A stretch of 64,000 nt of DNA from Sclerotiophoma versabilis (GCA_012274445.1 JAAROD010000026.1:1116001-1180000), one strand, 5' to 3'. Numbered from the stretch's first letter, positions 1-12,614 are shown. Numbers and translations: made by a program. The notes: generated from the letters alone by a model not told the origin.

Positions 1-1
1 G

Positions 2-1065
2 AAGCCAAGGGAGACCGGCAGTTTAAAATTGTGGAAGACTGACGACCCTGAACCACAAGGGTGTCGATTATGGACCTTGACATTGCTTTGCGAATGCCAT
101 GCAGGGATTGAGGCGCGGAAGGCCTTTGTTGCTTTCACTATGCACCGGAATTCATGTTTGGAACGTATCTGGACACTTCAAGAGTCGATCCTCCCAACAT
201 CAGCTGAATTCTTGTGGGAACCACTTTCGGTGCGGCGAGAGGACGTTTTCCGAGTTTTCCAACGACTCCGCGGCGATCTACTCCATAGCTTCTCATCACA
301 TGTTAGACTGCGCTTGGAGAAGTACGCTCCCTTATTCCTATCTGATGGATGGGCTCCTTCGTTTGCGAACAGGACTTGATGGCGCCATTGATACATGTGT
401 GCGCTGGCGTCACCGACAAGCTACAGATCCAAGCGACAAGATATATGCTCTCTTGGGTTTTCTCCCTATCCAATTGATTCCTAGTGCTCAACCGTGCAGT
501 TACTCCATATTCACGCCTAAGCTGTTCACGCAAATGACACTAGACCTGATTCGATCGGAAAAGAATCTCCGTGCGCTACTGGCATCTATCAAAATGATAC
601 ATACCACTCCGGATCTAACGACCTGGGCCATAGATTTCGCGTCTCATGATCGTGTTAGACGTGGTGCGATGAAGTAGTGGAGCCATTCCCGTCGATATGA
701 ATGATTTCACAGCTCGCAGTAGTCACGGACTCCAGATTGATGTTGCGGAAGAAAGCTGGGTTCTGGGCTTCATTGGTATTCACGTCGATGAAATAAGAGT
801 AGTGAGCAATGTAAACGTCGCCGATGACGACAAAAACCACTTCGTTACAAGGACTGACTATATTGGAATATGGTCACCCAACACTCTGCCTGGGGATCAG
901 ATCTGGGTCTTTTACGGAGGGCACATGCCATTTAACTTGCGCAAGACTAAACACATAGAAGCTAATCAGAAACTTAATAAGTTGACTGTGATTGTGGATG
1001 CCTATGTTCACGACATTATGGACGGTGGAGGAGTTATAGACAGACATTTAGCACCGACTGTATAG
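2..1065 (+). pseudogene. HET-domain (heterokaryon incompatibility) protein relic, 5' end outside the window
   Basis: Three reading frames together carry the end of a HET-domain protein. Frame 2 (to about 330) has RIWTLQES, matching the family's RVWTLQE segment. The frame opening at 99 has RHRQATDPSDKIYALLGF, a hallmark of the domain's C-terminal half. The frame opening at 697 has GDQIWVFYGGHMPFNLR, matching the GDxIxVLxGGxxPFxLR block near the end of such proteins. HET proteins trigger cell death when incompatible hyphae fuse. The frame changes near 330 and 677-697 are not explained by a clear intron, so I call it a pseudogene. Unusual introns could rescue it in principle. No RIP stops are seen, so it decayed by indels. 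Confidence 0.7.
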
Positions 1066-1360
1066 ACATATTAATATCTTATTGTGAATCTTGAACTGTC
1101 GATGAGTTGACAGTAAAACAAGATATTTGCTATATCTACCGTAAATGCCGGTTCTTGGCTTTGCCTTTCTCGTTCTCGCTAGCAACTAGGTTTTCACTGT
1201 GATAGCACAAATATAGACTTTTGTCAAGGAAGGAATGCTAGATATGAGGCGTCAACACAGGAATATTTGTTTAGCTAGCCTAGAAGCAAAAGGACACTGG
1301 ATGAGACAAAGGAAACCTGTATCGGTCCAAGGTCCTTGCAAGTCGAATGGCCAGATTTCT

Positions 1361-2562
1361 TTAAGTGGCCCCAAGTAATTCCTCATGCGCCAACTTAGTT
1401 GATTCCCAATGCTCGGATGGGTCCCATCGATCAGATGCAGTGTTAAGCAATTCGGATAGACCGTGTTTTAACTGATTGGCTGCTTTAAACAGCTTATATT
1501 TTCTCTGAAGGTTTACGAGTTCATCGGGGCAGTGTAAAGGAGACGGACACGGTTCCGCAAAACCAAGCTCTTTCCAGCGTAGCGACGTTTGGATGAGCTC
1601 CTCATGGAAAACAACGACTCCATCTTCAGAGGTTCTGTAGCAGTAATGGATTGGTTGAAAGGGTTCTTCGTCCATTGATCTAGCTGCTGACAGCTTTGGA
1701 GCTAAGATCTGAATGCTGACCTCAAACGCTTTAGCACATACCTCACATTTGGGTCCGATCTGACTTTCATATTCCGGCGTCAACTAGACCGTCACAATAT
1801 GCGGTCAGATCGGGCCCTGAAGTTGATGTTTAGTGGTTTGTCAGTTTTGAGGCGCGTGAAAGAACGTACAGGGTCCATGATTGGGGTCAACGCTATGATA
1901 ACATCTGGATTGTCCAGCTTTACAGTTCCAGTACACAGGACCACAATAATGAGGACCGATGCAGAATTCTTGGTTCGATAACAGCTTTGGAGCAGTAAGA
2001 TATGGTGTGTTTGCAAAGTACAAGCTGCCATAGGCCGGAAAGTCGAGGTCGACAAGTTCTTTCAGCTTTTGGCTTATAGCCCCAACACATCTGATTTGAT
2101 CGCTCTGCACATGTTTAGCCATCTTTTGTGCAATCAAGTTCCCAGAGCGTGTTCCATGATGATGTACTCACTACCAATTGCATTTGAAGCGTCATTGCTC
2201 GAGTCAAGTATCTTTGGTATGGGAATGCTGGTCTCGGCCTGTACTAGATAAAAACAAAGCAGTCAGTCGTTTAGCCATTTATGATCGATTATCTTGGTGC
2301 GGAACCTACGAAACTTGACAGTCGCGACCTCAGAAATTATTGTCAACCTCGGTGGCCCCGCCAGTAAGAATGGCAGTCTTGCAACAACGCGTTTCCTGTT
2401 GTCAGTGTGGAAAATGAAAACTCTGTTGAAGCCACCTTCTGTCTTATCATACGAAGTAATAGAGGTGACGCTAGGACAAAGTACTACAATATTTCGACGG
2501 AATGCATCAATATCAAATTGTATGATCGCGCGTCTCTTTGTAGCGCATCCTGGAGGAACCAT
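1361..2562 (-). pseudogene. AIM9-like / APH-fold phosphotransferase relic
   Basis: The minus strand carries segments of the fungal phosphotransferase family that includes mitochondrial AIM9. At 2562-2263: EGGFNRVFIFHTDN, VVARLPF and a SEVATVKF segment (N-lobe). At about 2252-2140: SIPIPKILDSS and GSEYIIMEH, then an in-frame stop. At 2137-1841: FPAYGSLYF and FCIGPHYCGPVYWN. At 1783-1361: a C-terminal block ending with DRWDPSEHWE. The pieces lie in different frames. The interval 1841-1783 is too short for the catalytic loop (HxDxxxxN) and the IIDW metal-binding region, which I could not find. With stops, frame changes and a missing active site it cannot encode an active kinase-like enzyme. Family assignment is confident. 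AIM9 itself rather than a paralogue is not. Confidence 0.65.
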
Positions 2563-2879
2563 TGGCCACTTCTGTATTTACAAGGATCAAGGCCTACAAT
2601 TAAATTAGAGGACAAGTCATAGTTGGAAGGAGAAGGGCTTCCTAGGCTGCTTACTTTCTACAGTCGAATCTGTGATTCACCTCGAAGAGGATAACGTCGC
2701 CTGACCGAGATTGGAGCTTTTAAAGATTAGAAGACGTGCTGAGGTAAGGACGCCCATGCGACACAGAAGTGTCGAATCTTTGTTTGAAGATGAGCATTGC
2801 GTGCGGAGAAAGCGCGACAGGAAGTGAGGTGTGCTGCTTGAGACGATGCGATCAATATTGTCAACAAGCAAGCTGGCTT

Positions 2880-4080
2880 AATAAACTTGATTGACTTGAT
2901 TAATAATAGTCAAGTCAACCAAGTCAATCTCGTAGGCGTGTTTTAGCAAGCAATTCAAGCTGAGGTAGACTGTGAGATTGCAAGCCTTGGCTTGATTGCT
3001 CGCTTACCGAGCAAGGTGCGTAAGTCGTGGTTGGTTAGTGATCTAATATCTTGATACTTTTCTGGTGTTGTACTCCAAGGTAGCTGCCAATCAGGTTACT
3101 TTCCTGTGTAAGTTAGTAGCTCATAGCCATCTATTGCGTGTATTTACTGCCTGTTAGCGCATTAACTGCTAGCTTATCCGATCTTTTGCTATCGCCATGC
3201 CTCTAATAGCGAGTCATCGCACGCCGAAACGTGGTGTTGAGGCATCTGAGGCAGCTCAATTACCAGCCAAACGGCGCCACAAGCCTACACAACGGCTACT
3301 AGAAAGCCAGAGGCAGCTCACGCCGCCTCTAACCCAGTCATCACAGCTATCACAGCGACTGTGGTCCCCATACCAAGCCCCATCATCGCCACTGTTGCAC
3401 GCCTCTTCGCCATCAACCTGCAAGTATAAGCCCCAAGAAGCACCACTGCAGCGCCACAAGGCAGCAGTAGATAGTTCTATTGATGACGCTATCGACGCTG
3501 TCGTCAACTCCGAGTTTGCTAGCACCAGCGCTGTTAACGATTAGTATAATAACTGGCGCGAGCACGAGCTACGATGGACAACAGAGCACTATAACAGTGA
3601 CGCGGCAGAGTCTCGCATATTGGCTGCGACTCAAGCCAGTATACCCTAACCTCACGCAGTTGGCGATCGACGTAATTACGATACCTTCCTCTAGCTGCGA
3701 TTGCGAGCATATACCATATTCAGCAAGCTTGGCGATCTACTTAAGCCTAAACAGCGCAAAATAAGTAGCTACTTAGTGGCAGCTTTGCAGTCATTACGTA
3801 GCTAGATCCGCGCAAGTTTTGCAACACCAACTAGAGTAGAGACACAGTATATACTAACAATAAGATGGACTCTAAGTACATGATAAGAGATTGGGAGGAT
3901 AATGTATACTGATTTAGTACTATAGAGCCTAATCTACTGCGCCAAGAACTCAATCAAGTCAATCAAGCAGCTCCATCGAGCCTCTATACCAATCCGATCA
4001 ATTCAATTTACTACACCAACTGTGCTCGTCAAGTCAAGTCAAGCCGACGCTGCTAACTTAATTAACTTGATTGTTGACTA
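2880..4080 (+). mobile_element. Non-autonomous, internally deleted hAT-family DNA transposon (approximate limits)
   Basis: About 1.2 kb is bounded by regions rich in the subterminal motif TTGACTTGA/TCAAGTCAA. Left: several copies in 2885-2930. Right: several in 3952-3970 and 4028-4073. Such clustered short motifs in both orientations are typical of hAT ends. Between them are a transposase N-terminal ORF and a C-terminal dimerisation domain with the catalytic middle missing. I could not fix the exact terminal inverted repeats or an 8-bp target duplication, so the limits are estimates. Confidence 0.5.
3197..3805 (+). pseudogene. hAT transposase, N-terminal part fused to the C-terminal dimerisation domain
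   Basis: An ORF from 3197 (115 aa, Ser/Gln/Pro-rich) stops at 3544. Another frame from about 3620 contains YPNLTQLAIDVITIPSSSCD followed by CE, the start of the hAT C-terminal dimerisation (hATC) domain, whose usual form is YPxLxxxAxDxLxIPxxSxxxER. A frame change near 3707 continues as IFSKLGDLLKPKQRKIS and LVAALQSLRS before a TAG at 3803. A normal hAT transposase has 600-900 residues with a DDE/RNase H-like centre. Here about 400 or more residues are absent. This copy cannot transpose by itself but could be moved in trans if its ends are intact. Confidence 0.6.
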
Positions 4081-7000
4081 CTTTGGATGCCATGCATTGG
4101 ACCTCTACTTCAAAGCTAGAAATGTATTAACTTAGATTAGAAAAAGAGATAGATCACAGGGGAAAGCTTATGATGCGTAGAAGCGCGTCTACAGTGAATG
4201 TTGATTTGCTGCGCACAACAACAAATGGTTTGTGAGGGCGAAGATGGGGAAACACGCCAGATCTTGAGAACTGGTCTTGGCGCACACGTGATATGTAACA
4301 GACCCGACCTCGTACAGCACAGGTTTGACATAATAGCAGAGTCTGTGACGTCAATATCAAACCAAACATACCCGTCGTACAAAGAATCCAAAGCGTTAAA
4401 ACCGCCGTTGGCCTGAGAAGGACGAAAACTTCCATAGTTGTTGCAAAGGCGCAGCGACGCCACACATATTGCTTTACTTTTGCAGTTCATCCTCTGCTTG
4501 CACATTCTGGCCAGAAGATGGACAGGAAGCGTCTTAGTTGTCTTGAACCACTTTTTGGTCCAGATCTTTGCGGCCGTACCCCTGAACAAGGCTCGATACC
4601 CAAGTCTCGGCCTCCAAACCACATCATGGACCTTAGCCTAAGACGGAAATCTGTCTCCACTCTGACATCTATGTTGCGGCGCAGCAATAATTTGTTCTTG
4701 AAAGAGTGCAGATGTGTTCCATTTCATCATGATATACTTGACTACCATTTGTTGATGCGATGCGATGCGGGGCGAGGACAGTGACGCGATTTCGATTCTT
4801 ATCAACGACTAACCAATACACTCACTACCTCTTTACCATCGCCTCCTCAGATTTTGAAAGGCTATTCCTCGGTGTGTGACAAGGAGTCAATCCAAACAGC
4901 TGTTCTACAGGGGTTTGTACGTTTTATTCTCCCTCCAATTGCGTCAACGCCCACATCTCGTAACATCAGACTTCGCAAGCGCAATGTCAGCCAAGTCAGA
5001 AAAAGATCTGCCTGAACTACTGCTGATAGTCGTTCGGGTGATCTTAGGAGATGTAAGGACCGTACCAGACTTCTATTGGAATTTAGTCAACTAGCGTTAA
5101 ACAAGCTTCGCAATGATGATACGAAGGCTCTTCAGTCGCTCAAATCCGTGTCTCGAGCATGTTGCCACTAGTGCAATGCATTGATTTCTTATAGCAGCAA
5201 GTTACAGAACTATATACTAAGGGATGAAACTAATATTCGCATCTGTAAGGAGCTTAGTAAGTAGATTGTTCGCTGTCGGGAAGAGTTTAGGTTGTGAAAA
5301 GCAACTAAAGGCCTGTTGCGATGGATAGTAGATAAAAGCAGTGTAAAAGCAGAGCATGTTTAACATCTTTAGATTGGTCTACTTTACCAAGATCTTTTTA
5401 ACTCGAAAATTGTACTTGCTCTCAGAAGTGCGCTAATTTTCCTGCCAAACTTGCAGTCTTTGAGGTACAACTAAGTTAACTTTTAGCTTTTTCTTATACC
5501 TACGGGCTCTAGCTACCAGGCTGCAGACCATAGGGCTTGGATGTGTCTTGGAGCAGACCCTAGCGGGGCTGAGGGGGCAATACATATACCTAAGCAGATA
5601 CAATCGCTGAGACTTCAGCGATTAGGGCACCCTAATCTCGTGAGCACGCGAGTAAATGTCTCTGATAATCAGACAGCGCTTATAGCAACTGCAATACAGG
5701 CTGCTGCCTGGATTTCAATGACGAGCTTTGCAAATGCTCTGAAGTACAGCTTATCCACACCAAACCCTCTTAGAGTTAGGCAATTAAAGAAATATTGGTT
5801 AGATATTGGCACCGATATCTCCTTCCAAAATCAGCTGCAATAGGACAATGTTGTGATAACTGATTACATACCGTGATACGATATCGGACTCCCGTGTAAT
5901 CCTGATCAACCTCCTTTTGCTTGTCATATCATTCTCGCGCACCCCCGACAGTATTACATAGTAACAGTTAGTGTCGTTTATAGATTTTCGCTACAAACTA
6001 GTTACTAAGGCCTATTCAGATCCGCTATTCTCGATTGATACGCGCAGCTCTGTTGCGAGCATCTTGGTGTATGCTCCAATCCTTTAGCAACACTCCTGTA
6101 AAACGTACAGTGATGAGTGCGTTCCGTAGGAAAAGAAGCAAAATATAAAAGGCAATTTTTCTTGATTTGGTTGATGCGATTTCCTTTAAACCAGTGCAAG
6201 TAGTAAGGGGATGCAACTACACCATGGGGATTGCGTCTTGTAGAAGTAGGGTTTTACCTGGTCTCTCATCACCTGATAAAATGGAGGCAGGCATACGGGA
6301 TCACGATGAATAGTTACGATAAAGGCTACATATCATGATCGGCAGATCAGAAGGGCCAGAGCGATTGAAGATCGACCGGCTGGTAAGGAAGATTTGAACT
6401 ATGACCAATACTTCTTGATCAACCTTTAAGACCTAATGCTTGTTGTCGCAGCATAGAATTGGGAATGTTGCAAATTCATAACACTAAATAGATATGTGAG
6501 TACCCAAGTGGAAGACTGGATTATATGGTAGAGTGCAAAGAGTCCTTGAGTTGGTCGGTCTGTTTAACTATTGATTCATCTGCAACACCCGCAACCAACC
6601 ATGCGACACATTAACTGTAGCCAAGAGTGCCCTTGATGATCACTTGTTCAATGATAATTTTGGGTCGAAGTTTCAGGAGAAAATTCTACCTGTAATGCTC
6701 GAGGTGACAGCCAAAACCGCCAGGAAGAGAAGAAGAGTAGGGTGGGTTTTCATCAGCGAGAGCGGTGGAAGGGTCAATTCACCTTTTTGTTGATCTAATG
6801 ATTTAATTTAAAGTGATTGCAATGCTTCCTAACTCATATGATGGAGGGTATGACAGCTGGTCTTCTGAACGATCGATGTGCCACTTCCCATGAACATACA
6901 ATCGCTTGCTGTCCGCTCTTCTAACTTGCAAATTCGGCTGCTAACAATTTTGGTAAGAAGCACATCTTTTAGAAGGTATATCGATTAGGCAGGCTCGACC

Positions 7001-7741
7001 ATAGACATGATGAGCAGTCAACATCCTAGTGTAAATCAGGGTGCCTTTTCCTGACCAAGTGACGAACTGGGCTATCACATTAAGAAAGTTGACAGACCGT
7101 TACCTAATTGAATTCCTCAGATGAACCGAGGTACACAGTTGGGGCGTGGCTCATTTGTCTTGCTTCTGATCAGGTAGCGTTGCTTTGTACGCTGAGTAAG
7201 TGTTCCATGGTACGCTCAATCGAGATCGATCGCGCTTTAACGCAATGATGATTGTCCTTATGTAAAACCTTTGCAAATAAAGCTGGTCGTGACTTATCTC
7301 TCTGGATGGAGAGATATCCTTTGTTCGTGGACCAGACCGTGTGTGTGTGAGAGATAACCAAATGTCAGGCCACACTGGCTCATAACCAGGGATTACTGAA
7401 CCTAACTTTCAGCTGATATGTCATTAGCCATTCTCCGCTTGGTCGGGACTCAAGCCGGTCAATCGCTGATCAGTGGCATGATTAGTGACCCTACTTCGTG
7501 TTCGACTCTGAACTCACTTGGCTACTACTTTAGTTTGTCGCACAGGTGACGTGCCTCTGTATGCCGTTACTCTTCTTGAACTCTAACTCCAGATGTCTCA
7601 TGGCGGCCGGATCTGAATTCCGGGTCGTGTAGGGACCCTACGTTCTCTCACATAAGTGTGTCCTCAGTCTTCGTGCAATCTTGTCATTAAACTCTACCAT
7701 TCAAGTGTTATCTTATCAAATACCACTTCGTTCACGTCACT
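4081..7741. other. Intergenic, no supported gene
   Basis: Open frames at 4137-4622 (minus, 161 aa) and 5541-5843 (plus, 100 aa) match no family I recognise and lack splice or codon support. The stretch has normal base composition with stops in all frames. It may hold old transposon debris, but I see no diagnostic motif. Confidence 0.5.
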
Positions 7742-8357
7742 ATGGGTACTGGCACTAAGATAGCTTCCGTCCTCTTTCGCTGTGGCGCATTGTGCAGTGC
7801 TATCATTGTTGTAGCCCTTTTGGGCCGCTTTTTCTACCTGTTAGACCTTGCGAACGCGTCTGCGAATGGCCGTTTAATCTACGCTGAAGTTATCTCTGTC
7901 TTGGAGATTATATTTTCTATACTTCTTATTGTTCCTGCCAAATATTCCTTCTATGCGTTTCCTATCGACATTGTATTCTTTATCTGCTCAATTGTAGCAT
8001 TTGGGCTTCTAGCAGATGTAAGGACTGGCGAGAAACCGCGGCTGCGTAGCTAACCAGCAACACAGCTCAACAGCTCCTGCACCTCGTCCTGGTATTATAA
8101 TTACTGGGGATTCTACTGGGGCCGATTCTGGAGGGTTCCTAACGTGACTGTTACAACTATCGGTTCTGAAGGGTGCCGAACCTGGAGAGCGGTTCTCGCT
8201 TTCCTCTTTATTGGCGCTATGTCTTGGATGCTGAGCGCCATTCTTGTGAGTTCTGTTGAAAGCTTTTGAGATATTGGTCACGCTGATCTGACGGGAACAG
8301 GGCGCCTTTGTCTTTACTGAAATTCGTGCGGGTCGTGAGACACACAGAACAACGTAA
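7742..8357 (+). CDS. Four-TM MARVEL-like integral membrane protein, 3 exons, 170 aa
   Basis: Exons are 7742-8017, 8066-8245 and 8301-8357. Intron 1 (48 bp) starts GTAAGG, has a GCTAAC branch site and ends CACAG. Intron 2 (55 bp) starts GTGAGT, has GCTGAT and ends ACAG. Both keep the frame. The 170-residue product has four hydrophobic segments (about residues 8-32, 48-66, 70-90 and 132-153). Between TM3 and TM4 is a loop with SSWYYNYWGFYWG and a GSEGCRTWRA motif typical of small fungal MARVEL-like proteins. Loop cysteines (about 97 and 128) could form a disulphide. Such proteins sit in the plasma or vesicle membranes. No specific role can be read from sequence. The gene looks intact. A relic paralogue lies at 29780-29900. 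Confidence 0.8.
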
Positions 8358-10107
8358 GCAGTACTGGCACACTGCAGGTTTGCTCGTATCGCATATCTGA
8401 CGAGCAACAGTGCCATAAAAGAGAAGTTGCTTCACAAGAAGCAACACGAGCGGAATTCGTGTACTGATCCTGAATCTCAACAGTAACGAGGCACTCCGGA
8501 CACCTCTATCTTACCTCTGCGATAGTTTAAGAAAAGAAGGATGGAATATTTTATGTCAGTCAAAACGGTTGATAGGCCACATTTCGTGTCACGTCGACTT
8601 TCAGGATACATACAGTCAGTTATCCCTTCTTAGCTAGGAATGTAATTTTTCTCTTTCTTTCTCTTGTTCCCCCACGTGTTCGCCTCTGTCAGCTAAGAGG
8701 AGGCCATCCCTTGATCCGGTCTCGTGCTCGTTCTTCACGTGTCATTTAGTTTTGCAAATCTATAAACGCGTGCGAAGATAAACGAACACTCTCGTCTTCC
8801 CGTCGAATGGCATTGGGACCATATGAAGACGAGACATGGTAGCGTTAATCGAGCCGAAGGATAAGAGGGCCGAGAAGAAACACCAGTTTCTGGTTTGTCA
8901 GCTTGGATGATGCAAGTAAGCGGCTTACTGACAGACACCATGACATGATACAAGCGTTCTTGGTGCAAGCTAGCCAGTCGGCTACTTTCCCTATCAGCCC
9001 CACTCACCTGCACTGACCCACTATATTTTAGAACTTGCATATTTCCACCACCCCCTCTGTGAGATTTCCGCACGGAGTGGTTGGAGTGGGAATTGACCAC
9101 CGACGGCTCCACCCGTATTGCCAACGAAGCGCCATACAGGCCTACAGTTGTTGCAAGTTCAACTTCCATGTGATGAGCCACGTGAACTGTTCTGGACGAT
9201 CTGGTGACAGATTCTGAACCCTAATTCTGACGCCGCACCTTGTTTGCTGCTCAGCTAAGCCTCTACCACGATTGAGGATCGAAAGTCACATCATTTGCCT
9301 AAGGAAGGCAAGATTTCTGCATGCACTCATCTGTAAGTCGCCATATCGTCTAGAACAGCTCTCGTGATTCATCATATGAAAGTTGAACTTACAATCACGA
9401 GAGGCCGGCATGTGCTTGGGCTGGTGATCAGACGTTGTTTCTGCTGGCGGCAAGGGCGTGGCCTAGGCGCTGCACCCCGCCATCCGGATCCTGGCGCCTC
9501 GCTAACGATGCGGATTGCTTTTTAGTATCACGAACATCCATCGCAATCTGTCGCACGGTTGGGTGACGCGGGAAGTCAAGAAGAGGTGAATGTTGCATTG
9601 TTCTAGCATCCTAGCCCAGCTTCAACCTAAGCCTTTGTACGGCACAATTAGCAGTACAGTTTATATACGCAACAGCGCTTAGTCTGTGTCACGCCGCGGG
9701 CTCAGGCAGAGAGATAAGTGCACGTGATCGGTGTATTTACTACGGACAGCAGCCGGGTACAGACTGGCTGGGTAACAGGACGTAGCTCAAGGAGCTTGGA
9801 ATGGAAGCGTCTCTTCGAACAGACAATCTTCAGTGGGCAGCCCGTGCCTCAGCTGACCTATCCGAACCTGGCAGGTAATGTCTGCCGACTCCTGATTGGC
9901 CTTTCAGTACAACCTCGGAACCGCACCGGCTCAGCGCCGTAACAATCGGTAGCAAGCCTAGATTAGGCTTTAAGCACATTGTTGTAGAAACCTCTTAGTT
10001 AGTTAACTATTACTTATTATAGCAATGTGTAAATTTAGATTGTTAAATAGAACCTACTCTAGTTATAGTGTAAAAGTTTTACTTTAAGCAAAGCTTATTA
10101 TTAGAGT
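8358..10107. other. Intergenic, ending at the AT-rich border
   Basis: No convincing gene is present. A 148-aa minus-strand frame (8735-9181) overlaps low-information sequence and resembles nothing I know. Base composition changes abruptly at about 9950, where the RIP-mutated block begins. Confidence 0.5.
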
Positions 10108-10345
10108 TATACTTTAAGCAAAGCTTATTAGCACTATTCTAATAGTTTTTAAAAATAAGCATAAGTATAGAAGAATCTACAAGAGAGTTAATTTATTATC
10201 TAGTAAAACACTATAATAATAGAAAGTACTAATAATTAGTATAGAGCAAACTATCTAGCTTAAAGGTTAAGTTAAGATACTAAAGATAAACTTAATTAAT
10301 AATATTAAACACACTACTATAAAAGTAGTATTCCTACTTACTATA
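10108..10345 (-). repeat. Strongly RIP-mutated, truncated LTR of the chromovirus family
   Basis: The string TACTTTAAGCAAAGCTTATTA and the later segments ACTATCTAGCTTAA and TTACTATATACTTAA align with the LTR family in antisense orientation, with many C/G to T/A changes. The match stops after the ACTATATACTT segment, so the U3 part with the palindromes is missing. A short tandem duplication of its first 25 bp or so lies just upstream (10073-10100). Confidence 0.55.
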
Positions 10346-10366
10346 TACTTAAATAAATATAACATA

Positions 10367-12222
10367 CCTTACAGGCGAGCAGTGCATACAGGCAAGCAGC
10401 GCGCTTTTGCTAAGACCACACTAAAACACTACTTCTCTACTAATGCCTTAATAACAGCGCCAGCTAGACGCGTTAAAAGAAGCTTAGATACAGCTTGTAG
10501 TTTAAGCTCTTAGAATTAACCCTAAGCTCTCTATAAAACGCGCTGTAGCTATCTATAATATCTCTAAAACTACACTATGCAAACAACGCGCTAGACAACC
10601 TTTACGTGCTAATACTATAGCTAACTTACAGAACCTAACTAATACTAAGGAGTAGGTAATTGTTAAGTATATACTTAAGCTAGTTGCGTAAGGATTTCCC
10701 TCTTAGCTTGCAGCTGTAGCTAATATAGCTAATTCTTTGCGCGCTAAGCATAGTCTAGGCTATGTTGGCCTAAACTAGCCTAGTACGTTTGTTAAGCGCT
10801 AACTAGAGCTTATAATAAAGTTTAATTAAAAGTATAACTATAAGAGAGCTCTCTATAAGAATCCTAAGGTAATCTAGAGCTAGTTTAGCCTAGTAGCTAA
10901 TATTAAAGCTAAGTATAGTATTTAGAACAATAACACCTATAACTTTAATAAGGCTAGCTTTATAATAGGCGTTATATTAATAGAGGTAGTTATTATAGCT
11001 TTAGAGTAATAAGGATAGCTAAAGGTAGTCTAGCTAGGTAATAGGGAGTAGACAATAGTTATATAGGGCGTTAATGCTAAAGGTTAGGCTATTCTACTCT
11101 TTATTATCTTTAAGGTGTGCTACTACCTCTCTTTTTAGTATAAAGAGGGAGACCTACTACAGAATTAGAAAATTAGAGTTTCTAATAATAGCTAGACTAC
11201 TAATAAGCTTAGTCTAGACTAGCTAAAGCACTTTAATGCGCATATAAAGGAGCGTACTATTAGTGCCTACTATCTGCTAGTTATTAATAGCTATAAAAGC
11301 TATAACTTACTTATATTCTAGTAATACTATAAGAATAATAAGATTATTACTACCTATATGCCTTCTTACTTATTACACCTTCTACAGCCTCTTAATATAG
11401 GTTGTTTTGCCTCTTTAAAGAAGGCATATAGGTGCTAAGCTAAAAACCTTATCTATAACTAGATTAACTATATTATAAAGGTTAAGTTCCTACTATACTT
11501 TATAGCAGCCTTTAAGGCTTTATTTACTTCTAGTAATATCTAAGAAGAGTTCTAAGAGGCTAGACTAGTCCTATTTAACCTAGAATAGGTTATATTAACT
11601 TTTAATATAAAGCTGCGCACTCTATTACTATAACTCTCTATTAATAACGCACTCTAGCAGTTATAGACCTCTAGTAACACTCTAGAACTTAGGTTGCAAT
11701 TAATACTTATAAAGACAAGAATTTAGAGGTATATAGATAGCTTACCTACTTCTATAGTTAAGGCGTTTAAGAAGGTCTTAAAGAGGGCAGTAATAATTGC
11801 GTATAAGCTAGTGTTAGTATAATAGAAGATTACTAAGCTTTAAGTAGTAAATAAAGCTGCCTTATACTAGAAATTATATAAAAGGAAGTAAATTAAGGTA
11901 GAAGAGACCCTTATAGTTAAAGAGGGCTAGTAGATAACTACTCTTAAGAAGTTTAGAGTGCGTAGTAATAGTAAGAAGTAGAAGAAGAGGGTACACGCTA
12001 AAGAGGCTAAGTCCTCCTAATAACACTATAGACAGTGTAGAGAGACTAGGCACAACACGCAAATATATAAGAACAAAGTAGAAGAGGTCTCTAAGTAATA
12101 TTAGAGGTTGTTCTGCTCTATACAGCGTTATAGTAGGTTGTTATAGGCTATAATAGAGTAGGTTTTAGTATAGTCTTAGCAAAAGCGCACTACTTACTTA
12201 TATACACTGCTTGCCTATAAGG
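10367..12222 (+). mobile_element. RIP-mutated Tc1/mariner (Fot1/pogo-type) transposon, copy 1
   Basis: The element is 1856 bp with long imperfect terminal inverted repeats. The left end begins CCTTACAGGCGAGCAGTGC and the right end is the complement of GCACTGCTCGCCTGTAAGG with RIP changes. It is flanked by TA on both sides (10365-10366 and 12223-12224), the normal target duplication. One plus-strand frame from about 10440 to 12100 reads through as a pogo/Fot1 transposase if TAG/TAA are read as former Gln/Trp codons. It has an N-terminal helix-turn-helix, a DDE core and a C-terminal zinc-knuckle-like CxxC..H..C tail. The catalytic acid positions now read Asn: NFNKA near 10940, VINSYKSYN near 11290 and LQPLNIGCF near 11390. 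It is dead by RIP. Confidence 0.85.
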
Positions 12223-12614
12223 TATATTATTAGCTTACTAAGCTTAATATAAGCTATATAAGTATTAGGCCTCTTAGGTTCTCTAGCCTAGAAGAACTAG
12301 AAGGTATCTTAGGCAGAGTAACTTTACTATATATAGTCTCTTCCTACCTGTTTACTAGTCTCTAGTAAATAGTCTATAGTCTACTAATTAACCCTGTAGC
12401 TGTTTATATTATTCTGTCCTATATTATAACCTTCTTCTTTAAGGCTTTAATACCTTTAGCCTTAGAGTCTAATATTTAGCTTATAGTACTTTATATATAG
12501 AAGTAAAGAGCCTATATAGTATAGATATATAGAACCTAAAGTAAACTATCTACTACTTCTTAAGCTAAATAGAGCCTCTTTAAAGTAAACTTATAAGCTT
12601 ATACTAGAAGTAGG
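12223..12614. other. AT-rich RIP-mutated spacer
   Basis: Stops occur in every frame and the composition is TA-rich. It is not recognisably related to the spacer beside the second pogo copy (51172-51542). Confidence 0.5.

Noticed and set aside
4137..4622. 161-aa minus-strand ORF
   Set aside because: No family resemblance, no splice context, and competing frames of similar length on both strands.
5095..5330. Possible remnant of a transposase C-terminus
   Set aside because: The resemblance was vague and split over several frames. I could not support it.
8735..9181. 148-aa minus-strand ORF
   Set aside because: Composition and lack of any motif suggest chance. No promoter or homologous domain recognised.
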